The notes below the pieces were generated by a model. The model was not told the origin of the DNA. It made no database searches and was given only the letters and a program-made list of their open reading frames with translations. Position numbers and translations under genes: made by a program. Positions 1 through 5,992 of a DNA stretch of 5,992 nucleotides are shown here, in pieces; the first letter of the stretch is position 1, and each line of letters begins with the position of its first letter. The stretch is from Clostridiales bacterium (GTDB taxonomy: Bacteria > Bacillota > Clostridia > Christensenellales > Borkfalkiaceae): NCBI GenBank assembly GCA_021635425.1, contig JAJWOJ010000137.1, positions 1 through 5,992 on the forward strand, in the 5' to 3' direction.

Positions 1-3000
1 ACTTTGTAATATATTCCTTTTTGTCTTTGAAAAAATCAAGGACAACGTCTTTGTAGGAAAGTTGCAACATAATTTCCGATGGCTCGTCGTAAAAGTTTTC
101 ATCGTACTCGATGTCGGTGGTGATACCATCAAACAAATTGTTGTTGCAGTATATATATAATTCTTCTTTTGCACGTGTTAATCCGACGTAAATTTTGCGT
201 TTTTCTTCATCCGTTGCACAAGAAACATTATTCAAAAGCATGTATATAACGTCAAATTCTCGTCCTTTTGATTTGTGTATAGTCGAAACCAATACAGTTC
301 CGTTTTCCACGGCATAAAAATCTTCGTAGTTCGACTCTCTGATAAACTCTTCTAAGTCCGTCCGATATTTTGTCTTGTTTATCTTTTCAAAATCCAAAAG
401 CATTTTTAGGCAGATTTCATAACAGGAACTTTTGTCATACAACTTCTCTAAACGTTTCTTCGCAGTATCCCACAAAAAGTTCGGAATAACGGGCGTTTTC
501 AACTCGTTGTCTATTTGCTTCAAAAAATATCTAACCTCGGCAAGATTGTACATTTGAAAACCGTCTGTTGATTGTACAAGTTTTGCAGGTACGTTACTCT
601 TATTAAGCAATCCCAACACTCTTAACGCCTCGTCGTTTGTGGTAGTTAAAACGCATACGGAGCCCTTATGTTTTCTTTCTAAAATACCGCTTACTGTCGG
701 TTGTTCAAGATTAGAATTATTTTTTGTGATTTTTACAATGCCGTCTAAGTCTTTTACAGCCACGCAAGCATCCGTTTTCATTCGTACCTGTATTTTTTGA
801 GCAAAGAGATTTGCAATGTTGACGATATTTTTACCGCTTCGATAATTTTCAATCATATCATATTTCTTAGCACCATAAACATCTATAAGTTCCTTAAGGT
901 GCTTAGAATCTGAACCTCTGAACTCGTATATATTTTGATCGTCGTCACCGACTGCAATAATACGCATATCGTCGTTACGATTCATAAGTGCTTTTATTAA
1001 TGCAAACTCATATTCATCCATATCCTGCGCTTCATCGATTACAACAACTGTTTTGGTTATTTTCCCCAATTCAACTTCCCCGTTATTAATAAGCTCTGCT
1101 GCATCCTTTACTACGTTTTCAGATTCTTCGAGATTGCCGATTTTTCCCAACAAGTCAAAACAATAGGAGTGAAAAGTTTTAATTTCCACAAACGCAGCCG
1201 CGTTGCCTATCAATCCGACAAGACGTTTCTTAAATTCCGTAGCCGCGGCACGTGAAAACGTAACCATAAGCAATTGTTCATGCTTGACGTCTTCAAGCAG
1301 AAGAAGCGAAGCAAGTTTGTGTACCAAAACCCTTGTTTTCCCGCTTCCCGGACCTGCCGCAACGACAATATATTTTGATTCGTCATCATTGATGATTTCC
1401 GACTGCTTATCGGACAATTCGTTAAAAAGTTGATTGTACTTTTCAGGCGTGATATTTCTTTCGATTTCGGCGGCACGGTTGCCTTTGAAATACTTTACGA
1501 TAAAGCGTTTGAAATCCATTTGGAAGTAATCGTTTACAAATTGCAATGCTGCATTATAATCGCGCACCATTAAATTGGCATATTCGCCAACGATATGAAT
1601 TTGCTGTATCTTTTGTTTATAAAATTCACTTAATTGACGATAATCTTCGTTTTTGTAACGAATTTTATTATCCATTACCAAACGCTTAATTTCCATCCCG
1701 TTGTAAGAAACCAAAAAACCTCCTTGAAGAGATATTGCTCCTATCTTTGAAAGATACAAAAGCGCATCCTCGATGTCATTAGAGGTTACGGGTGTATCGT
1801 ATATCTCTAATTTGGGTATTTTTTGATAGGCTTCATATAACCCGATCAATGAAAACTCAACGAGAGCTTCTTCGTTTTGTTTGATAGGCGATTTTTCGCT
1901 CATACGATACAGTTCTTCCACTACAAATCTGCAAATGTCCTGCCTTTTCTCTGATTTCGCAAGCAGTTTATTTACAGGAACCGTAGGAATATAATCCGTT
2001 CTGTTTTGGGAATTAAACTCGCTTTTTTGTATATATCCTTTTATCGTCCAAAAATAATTGATTGTTTTGATGTTTTTTACCGTGGATGTTTTTAAGCCTT
2101 TCTTTATGGCTGCGTTATTTAATTCCTTAAGGTTAAAACTATTACCTTCATCTTGGATATTAGATAAAATGAAGAACTCGAGGTTCATAAATTTTTCAAG
2201 CACAAGCAACGCTTTGTTTTGTGATTCGGTACGCCTAATATACGCCGTCATATCTTGTGCGTCTTGAAGAAGCTTGATTTCCCTCATTTTGTTAACAAGA
2301 TTGATTACCTCTTCTTTTTCGATTGCAAGGTTGTCGGCAATATAATCGACTCTTGACTCCGCATCGTCATTCCCGGCATCGGCGCGACTTCTGCTTGAAA
2401 TAAGATACTTTATGATTCTTTTGGCTGATAATCGCTCAGTTTCATTAAATAACGGAGATGTTTCTATCATATAAGAGGCTTCTTGCATATTTTTAACCAA
2501 TATGCTTGTAGCATAAACGCGCGGAACATTATGTCCGCGTTTAATATAACCTGCCGTTTCAAGCGCAGAGATGGCTGTTTTTACTCTCGTTTCGATATCT
2601 GCGACGGAATCGTCCCAACCTGCTTGTCTTGCTATTTCCAAAGCGGAGCAACAAACTTTATTTCTCGTTTTTGTCAAATCTTTAATAGCTTTCCAAACTT
2701 GTTGAATTTCGCTAATGCTCAATTTGGTTTGATTGAGTAGTATAAAGTGTTTGTCCAAATCATTGTCGCTATACAAAACATAACATTCCGCTTCCAATGA
2801 TTGGTCACGACCTGCACGACCTGCCTCTTGAACATAATTTTCAAGCGAATCGGAAATATCGTAGTGAATAACCAATTTAACGTCTTTTTTATCTACGCCC
2901 ATACCAAAAGCAGAAGTTGCAACTATAACTTGTACTTCGTTTTTAATAAATGCTTCTTGATTTGCGATTTTTTCGGAAGATTCCATTTTGCCGTTAAACG

Positions 3001-4573
3001 GTTTCGCGGGAAAGCCGTCATTAGTAAGTTTTTCGGCAAGAGCCCGAGTCCTTTTCGTCCTTGAAACATAAACGATAGTAGGACATTTCTTTGCCTCTAT
3101 CAAAGAACGCAGTGTGTTGTATTTTTCTTCGTCCGTTTCTTTGTATAAAACGGCATAATGAAGGTTCTTTCTCGTCGCGTTAGTCGCAAATATTTCGAGG
3201 TCAATACCTAATTTTCTCTTAAAATAGTCACAAATATCAGTTATAACCTTTTGTTTCGCTGTTGCTGTAAAACAAGATACGGGGATAGGATTTTTTAATC
3301 CTTTTTTGTGTTGAAGCTCTTTAAGAAAGTCTCCAATATATAAATAATCAACGCGAAAATCTTGTCCCCAAGCCGAAAAGCAGTGTGCTTCGTCAATGAC
3401 AAAACGAGCAATGTTTCTCGACATAAGCAGACGCTCGATTGTTTTGGATCGTAACTGCTCGGGTGAAATATACAACATAGAAGCCGTGCCGTTTGCAACT
3501 CTATCAACGGCATCTTTTCTCTCAATCGGGCTTAATAAACCGTTGATGGTGACCGCCTCGGCAAGACCTTTTCCTTCTAGATTGTCTACTTGGTCTTTCA
3601 TTAAAGATTGAAGAGGTGAGATTACAACCGTAAGCCCGTGAATCGTTACTCCCGCCATCAATGCAGGGAGTTGGAAAGTAATAGACTTTCCGCCGCCTGT
3701 CGGAAATACGGCAAGAACCGATTTACCTTTTACCGCCGCATCGGCCGCTTTTTCTTGTAAAGGTTCTCCGTTATAAGTTCTAAATTCATCGAACCCAAAG
3801 AATCTTTTTAATTGTTTATGTACATCTAATTTTGCAGTACAATACGCACAACCTTCTTTGCAAGGAGTATGCCTTAAAAACTTTATAACGTTTTCTACTT
3901 TAGGATAATTTTTTAATACCCACGCTGGGGTAATGGAATCCTTATCGTCACAATTGATAATGGCTAAGGCATAAGCGAGTTCCACGGGATAGTACTTCAT
4001 CATTAAAGCAATGTCGGCATTCGCGCAAATTTTACCCTCAAATTCGCTTTTAATGATGTGGTCGGTTAGCCCGTAAGGTCTAAAGTTTATATATTTAAAA
4101 AATCCCTGGAATTCAGGATAGGAGTATAGTAATGCGCATAAAATCCATTTCATTTTAGGCGAAAGTGCTTGGAATGCGTTTACTTCATCGTAAAACAAAT
4201 CTTTCGCTTTGATTGCGTCGTTGAGCGGATTATTTAGCTCGTCTATTTGAATTTTATCGTCTTTTAGCAGTTTGTGATAGGGCTTTTTAGGAAATACAAT
4301 TGGAGATATGTAAAGGGTATCGATATAAATAGGCGTACTGTCAATGTTCAGCAGTTCTCCGATATATTTAATATCGTGATGGATAATATTGTGACCACAA
4401 ATAAAGTCGTTACCCTTTATAAAACGAGAAAATTCTTGTGTGTTTGCAGAATGAAATTGAGCAGTTTCGGTAACTGCCCCTAAATCTCCGATTATACCTT
4501 CATTTGTTATTTCGCTATCAATAAAAACTATTTGTCCTGTTGTATTTTCACGTAGTGTCCTATTGTAATCCAT
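1..4573 (-). CDS. Giant exonuclease-RecQ-UvrD fusion helicase (3' end beyond window)
   Basis: Likely an ATP-driven DNA-unwinding and processing enzyme of the cytoplasm. The reading frame is open from ATG at 4571-4573 to base 2 (1524 codons), with no stop, so the C-terminus is missing. Residues 14-130 resemble a DEDD 3'-5' exonuclease: D19-S-E21, GHN at 60-62 with D67, and D119 in an NPLNDA stretch. A cysteine cluster C238-x3-C242-x2-C245 follows. A RecQ core spans about 256-600: Walker A TGGGKS (292-297), DEAH (394-397) followed by the RecQ-specific HCxSxWGxDFR loop, TATA, GMGVD (557-561) and QEAGRAGRD (582-590). Residues 643-690 look like a winged helix; about 700-1050 are unassigned. A UvrD-like SF1 helicase follows: Q1057, GPGSGKT (1074-1080), DEAQD (1180-1184), GDDDQNIYEFRG (1209-1220), NYR (1243-1245), TIHKSKG (1431-1437) and LTRAK (1465-1469). 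A TGA at 4586-4588 closes the frame upstream; GTG at 4583-4585 is a possible alternative start. It is last in the operon. The domain calls are firm; repair versus defence role is open. Confidence 0.93.
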   Translation of the reverse strand, partial: MDYNRTLRENTTGQIVFIDSEITNEGIIGDLGAVTETAQFHSANTQEFSRFIKGNDFICGHNIIHHDIKYIGELLNIDSTPIYIDTLYISPIVFPKKPYHKLLKDDKIQIDELNNPLNDAIKAKDLFYDEVNAFQALSPKMKWILCALLYSYPEFQGFFKYINFRPYGLTDHIIKSEFEGKICANADIALMMKYYPVELAYALAIINCDDKDSITPAWVLKNYPKVENVIKFLRHTPCKEGCAYCTAKLDVHKQLKRFFGFDEFRTYNGEPLQEKAADAAVKGKSVLAVFPTGGGKSITFQLPALMAGVTIHGLTVVISPLQSLMKDQVDNLEGKGLAEAVTINGLLSPIERKDAVDRVANGTASMLYISPEQLRSKTIERLLMSRNIARFVIDEAHCFSAWGQDFRVDYLYIGDFLKELQHKKGLKNPIPVSCFTATAKQKVITDICDYFKRKLGIDLEIFATNATRKNLHYAVLYKETDEEKYNTLRSLIEAKKCPTIVYVSRTKRTRALAEKLTNDGFPAKPFNGKMESSEKIANQEAFIKNEVQVIVATSAFGMGVDKKDVKLVIHYDISDSLENYVQEAGRAGRDQSLEAECYVLYSDNDLDKHFILLNQTKLSISEIQQVWKAIKDLTKTRNKVCCSALEIARQAGWDDSVADIETRVKTAISALETAGYIKRGHNVPRVYATSILVKNMQEASYMIETSPLFNETERLSAKRIIKYLISSRSRADAGNDDAESRVDYIADNLAIEKEEVINLVNKMREIKLLQDAQDMTAYIRRTESQNKALLVLEKFMNLEFFILSNIQDEGNSFNLKELNNAAIKKGLKTSTVKNIKTINYFWTIKGYIQKSEFNSQNRTDYIPTVPVNKLLAKSEKRQDICRFVVEELYRMSEKSPIKQNEEALVEFSLIGLYEAYQKIPKLEIYDTPVTSNDIEDALLYLSKIGAISLQGGFLVSYNGMEIKRLVMDNKIRYKNEDYRQLSEFYKQKIQQIHIVGEYANLMVRDYNAALQFVNDYFQMDFKRFIVKYFKGNRAAEIERNITPEKYNQLFNELSDKQSEIINDDESKYIVVAAGPGSGKTRVLVHKLASLLLLEDVKHEQLLMVTFSRAAATEFKKRLVGLIGNAAAFVEIKTFHSYCFDLLGKIGNLEESENVVKDAAELINNGEVELGKITKTVVVIDEAQDMDEYEFALIKALMNRNDDMRIIAVGDDDQNIYEFRGSDSKHLKELIDVYGAKKYDMIENYRSGKNIVNIANLFAQKIQVRMKTDACVAVKDLDGIVKITKNNSNLEQPTVSGILERKHKGSVCVLTTTNDEALRVLGLLNKSNVPAKLVQSTDGFQMYNLAEVRYFLKQIDNELKTPVIPNFLWDTAKKRLEKLYDKSSCYEICLKMLLDFEKINKTKYRTDLEEFIRESNYEDFYAVENGTVLVSTIHKSKGREFDVIYMLLNNVSCATDEEKRKIYVGLTRAKEELYIYCNNNLFDGITTDIEYDENFYDEPSEIMLQLSYKDVVLDFFKDKKEYITK

Positions 4574-4620
4574 ATATAAATCCACTCAAAATATAATTAT
4601 TTCGCTTGATTAATTTGACA
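4574..4620 (-). other. Short rhuM-helicase intergenic gap, no terminator seen
   Basis: These 47 A/T-rich bases separate the RhuM stop (TAG at 4621-4623) from the helicase start. I see no GC-rich hairpin with a T-tract and no convincing -35/-10 pair, so read-through from the upstream promoter is the simplest way to express the helicase. This is an inference from absence; an internal weak promoter inside the rhuM coding sequence cannot be excluded. Confidence 0.55.
4581..4587 (-). promoter_or_regulatory. Weak ribosome binding site of the giant helicase
   Basis: Reading on the minus strand, GAGTGGA lies 7 bases before the ATG at 4571-4573. It matches Shine-Dalgarno only partly, clearly less well than the sites of the two upstream genes, which suggests lower translation of the very large product. 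The site overlaps the in-frame TGA at 4586-4588 and covers the alternative GTG, which supports ATG as the start. Confidence 0.5.
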
Positions 4621-5628
4621 CTAATCTTCTTTTTTTCCAATAAGTTTTCTAACCTCTTTATCAAAATCGGAAGTGATTTTTTGAGTTTTGTTAAAAATAT
4701 CGTATTCGTGTATTGCTTTACGTTCTGCATCAAGTTTAGATATGCTTCCTTTGCCTTGTAAAATAGTGTATTTGCGAAATTCCAAAAATGCATTAACGGC
4801 TTCGGCGAATTGTTGCATTGTGAAAGTGCGTTCATCTTCGATTATGTCTTCCACGTAATCGAAAAAGCCTGAAACGGTCCTTTCTAACTTTTTAATTTGC
4901 TTTTCGTTAAGATAATTTTTGGCAACTGTTACATCAGATTTCAAGACCCTTCCGTCAGGAGAGTGTTTCCATGTAGTAAGTCCCATATTTTCTTTGGTAC
5001 TATCCGCTTTGGAATACACGATTTCGGCTGCGGTTTGTCCTGTTATGGCATAGTGGAACTTATTTTGCACCGTAGCATAAAACTCTTGCGTGATTGCAGA
5101 ATTTTTATCGTAGTCAATACTGCACTCGGCAAAAATATCGGTAATTTGTTGCCAAATTCTGCGTTCGCTTGCACGAATAGAACGGACTCTTTCTAAAAGT
5201 TCACGGAAATAGTCTTTCCCAAAAACAGTTTCGCCTTGCTTTAAGCGGTCGTCATCTAGAACAAAACCTTTCTTAATGAACTCCTTTAATACATTCGTTG
5301 CCCAAATGCGAAATTGTGTAGCACGATGAGAGTTTACTCGATAGCCGACAGAAATAATTGCATCAAGGTTGTAAAATTTTACATTTCTTGCTACTTGACG
5401 AGAACCTTCGGTTTGAACTACTGAGAAATCCTCGGCAGTTGTAGTCTCTTGTAATTCTCCGTCTTGATAAATATTTTTCAAGTGTAATGAGATATTATCG
5501 GTAGAACAATCAAAAAGTTCTGCCATTCCGCGTTGAGTAATCCAAATGGTCTCATCTTTGATTGCGACTTTAATTTTTATATCTTCTTGATCGATGTTAT
5601 ATAAAACAAATTGAAGTTCATTAGCCAT
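4621..5628 (-). CDS. rhuM: RhuM-family protein (virulence RhuM / COG3943 type)
   Basis: A 335-residue cytoplasmic protein of the RhuM family, named after a Salmonella pathogenicity-island gene; its biochemical activity is not established. An N-terminal segment (about 28-56, beginning WITQRGMAELFDCS) looks like a helix-turn-helix for DNA binding. Family-typical stretches follow: FYNLDAIISVGYRVNS (85-100), RATQFRIWAT (102-111), a central region with RSIRASERRIWQQI, HYAITGQTAAEI, an NMGLTTWK motif, and a C-terminal SKLDAERKA-EYDIFNKTQ region. The length matches the family norm and no truncation is visible. I chose ATG at 5626-5628 over the in-frame ATG at 5641-5643 because GGAGGA sits 5 bases before it; the upstream ATG would put that site inside the gene. 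The start overlaps the end of the upstream regulator by 8 bases, implying translational coupling. RhuM genes are often found beside type I restriction-modification genes and on mobile DNA; no such genes are visible here. Family assignment is firm, function is not. Confidence 0.93.
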   Translation of the reverse strand: MANELQFVLYNIDQEDIKIKVAIKDETIWITQRGMAELFDCSTDNISLHLKNIYQDGELQETTTAEDFSVVQTEGSRQVARNVKFYNLDAIISVGYRVNSHRATQFRIWATNVLKEFIKKGFVLDDDRLKQGETVFGKDYFRELLERVRSIRASERRIWQQITDIFAECSIDYDKNSAITQEFYATVQNKFHYAITGQTAAEIVYSKADSTKENMGLTTWKHSPDGRVLKSDVTVAKNYLNEKQIKKLERTVSGFFDYVEDIIEDERTFTMQQFAEAVNAFLEFRKYTILQGKGSISKLDAERKAIHEYDIFNKTQKITSDFDKEVRKLIGKKED

Positions 5629-5830
5629 TGTCTTCCTCCACAAGCTCCATTATATCGTCAAACGTGCAATGCAATGCTTTACAAATCTTTGCAAGGGTTT
5701 CTGCATTTACATTTTCATTATGATTAAGTTTATTTAGCGTATATGGGCTTAAGTTAGCCAATTTAATCATTTCGTACTTTCTCATATTCTTGTCAATAAG
5801 AAGTTTCCATAGCCTTTTGTAACTAATCAT
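5621..5830 (-). CDS. Small Cro/C1 (XRE)-type helix-turn-helix regulator
   Basis: A 69-residue single-domain DNA-binding protein, probably the regulator of this operon. The whole length is one Cro/C1-type fold of the HTH_26 kind: helix 1 about 4-13, helix 2 about 17-25 (RKYEMIKLA), recognition helix about 28-38 (SPYTLNKLNHN), then the family-typical ETLAKICKALHCTFDDIME (44-62). There is no ligand or dimerisation domain beyond this, as is usual for these stand-alone proteins. ATG 5828-5830 is preceded by GAGGA with 4 bases between. It is first in the operon, right behind a strong promoter, and its last codons hold the RhuM ribosome binding site; the two genes overlap in ATGGCTAA. Such small regulators commonly repress their own promoter in phage, toxin-antitoxin and defence loci; autorepression here is inference, as I could not identify a clear operator. 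Confidence 0.9.
   Translation of the reverse strand: MISYKRLWKLLIDKNMRKYEMIKLANLSPYTLNKLNHNENVNAETLAKICKALHCTFDDIMELVEEDNG
5634..5639 (-). promoter_or_regulatory. Strong ribosome binding site that fixes the RhuM start
   Basis: GGAGGA on the minus strand, 5 bases before ATG 5626-5628 and inside the last codons of the upstream regulator. It decides between two in-frame ATGs: the one at 5641-5643 lies upstream of this site and has no comparable site of its own. Confidence 0.85.
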
Positions 5831-5834
5831 TACA

Positions 5835-5839
5835 TCCTC
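5835..5839 (-). promoter_or_regulatory. Ribosome binding site of the HTH regulator
   Basis: GAGGA on the minus strand, 4 bases before ATG 5828-5830. It confirms the start, and with the promoter just upstream it leaves a 5' leader of only about 20 bases. Confidence 0.75.
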
Positions 5840-5857
5840 GCCATTAAAGTTTTTATT

Positions 5858-5886
5858 ATTATACCATAAAATAGCAAAAAAATCAA
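5858..5886 (-). promoter_or_regulatory. Sigma-A-type promoter with extended -10 for the operon
   Basis: On the minus strand: -35 TTGATT (5881-5886), an exact 17-base spacer (5864-5880), and a perfect -10 TATAAT (5858-5863) preceded by TGG, which gives the extended -10 TGnTATAAT. Transcription would start near 5851, about 20 bases before the regulator ATG. The A/T-rich stretch behind the -35 (about 5887-5945) could act as an UP element. This is the only strong promoter I see and it would serve all three genes. A near-consensus promoter in front of a repressor-like gene fits a tightly repressed or autoregulated operon. Confidence 0.85.
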
Positions 5887-5945
5887 CAGCGAAAGCAAAT
5901 ATTTAAATGTTTTTAAAAGATTTATGAAAAAGTAAAAAAATAAAT
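5887..5945. other. A/T-rich non-coding tract upstream of the promoter
   Basis: This stretch is almost entirely A and T, with A-tracts on the plus strand and short self-complementary words (AAATATTT and ATTTAAAT near 5897-5908). No gene is present. It may be an UP element or intrinsically bent DNA for the minus-strand promoter, or a binding area for the HTH regulator; nothing in the sequence separates these possibilities. Confidence 0.4.
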
Positions 5946-5977
5946 GGCACTGTGGCGGGTGCTTGACTATAAAAGCG

Positions 5978-5992
5978 CGATGCACTGCATCG
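5978..5992. repeat. 15-base perfect dyad at the right window edge
   Basis: Two 7-base arms, CGATGCA and TGCATCG, flank a single central C and end exactly at the window boundary. On the minus strand the dyad can fold with a 6-bp stem and 3-base loop and is followed by CGC and then TTTTATAG, so it may be part of a rho-independent terminator for a gene lying to the right. It could equally be a protein-binding dyad. The segment 5946-5992 is visibly richer in G and C than the tract beside it. The structure may continue beyond the window. Confidence 0.45.

Noticed and set aside
1203..1433. Plus-strand open frame of 76 codons
   Set aside because: It lies wholly antisense to the UvrD Walker A region of the giant helicase, has no ribosome binding site, and its translation resembles no protein; it is a shadow frame.
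2801..3064. Plus-strand open frame of 87 codons rich in Cys and Phe
   Set aside because: Antisense to RecQ motifs V and VI (GMGVD and QEAGRAGRD). The composition is what reverse-complemented helicase codons give, and there is no start signal.
4560..4835. Minus-strand open frame of 91 codons spanning the rhuM-helicase gap
   Set aside because: It overlaps the RhuM C-terminal coding region in another frame and the helicase start; the RhuM frame there matches the family to its end, so this is a shadow.
4897..5196. Plus-strand open frame of 99 codons
   Set aside because: Antisense to the conserved core of RhuM, with no ribosome binding site and no recognisable domain.
5830..5844. Four-codon leader frame (Met-Ala-Arg-Met) whose TAA overlaps the regulator start as TAATG
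   Set aside because: The predicted transcription start near 5851 leaves only about 7 bases before it and no ribosome binding site, so it is probably chance.
5945..5960. TGGCAC on the plus strand as a possible sigma-54 -24 element
   Set aside because: The bases after the 5-base spacer read CGGGT rather than TTGC, so the -12 half is missing.
5963..5991. TTGACT on the plus strand as a -35 box of a divergent promoter
   Set aside because: The bases 17 further on read TGCATC, a poor -10, and the window ends there; not supportable.
1..5992. CRISPR arrays, tRNA or rRNA genes, insertion sequences and transposase genes
   Set aside because: Nearly all of the window is accounted for by three coding frames; I saw no regularly spaced repeats, no tRNA-like arms and no transposase motifs.

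Overview
The window is AT-rich and organised like the DNA of a low-GC Gram-positive bacterium, most plausibly a Clostridia-type Firmicute. The reasons are strong GGAGG-type ribosome binding sites, a near-consensus sigma-A-type promoter with an extended -10, and frequent AAA, GAA, TTA and AGA codons. The taxon is inferred from style only; no marker gene is present.

All supported genes lie on the minus strand and read from right to left as one probable operon. A promoter at 5858-5886 drives (1) a 69-residue Cro/C1-type helix-turn-helix regulator at 5621-5830, (2) a full-length RhuM-family protein of 335 residues at 4621-5628, overlapping gene 1 by 8 bases, and (3) 47 bases further on, a giant helicase gene from 4573 that runs without interruption off the left edge. 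At least 1524 codons of the third gene are visible, so it fills three quarters of the window. No credible gene was found on the plus strand.

The giant protein joins three DNA-processing modules: an N-terminal DEDD-type 3'-5' exonuclease-like domain (about residues 14-130), a complete RecQ-type superfamily 2 helicase core (about 256-600), and a compact UvrD/Rep-type superfamily 1 helicase (about 1050 onward). A cysteine cluster sits between the exonuclease and RecQ. A winged-helix-like segment and about 350 unassigned residues separate the two motors. The motor motifs look intact in both helicases.

Co-transcription with a small phage-repressor-like regulator and a RhuM protein, a family often found beside type I restriction-modification genes and on mobile DNA, suggests an accessory module in DNA repair, recombination or defence. 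That role is inference. The right edge (5831-5992) is non-coding: the operon promoter, an A/T-rich tract, then an abruptly more GC-rich segment ending in a 15-base dyad at the window boundary.
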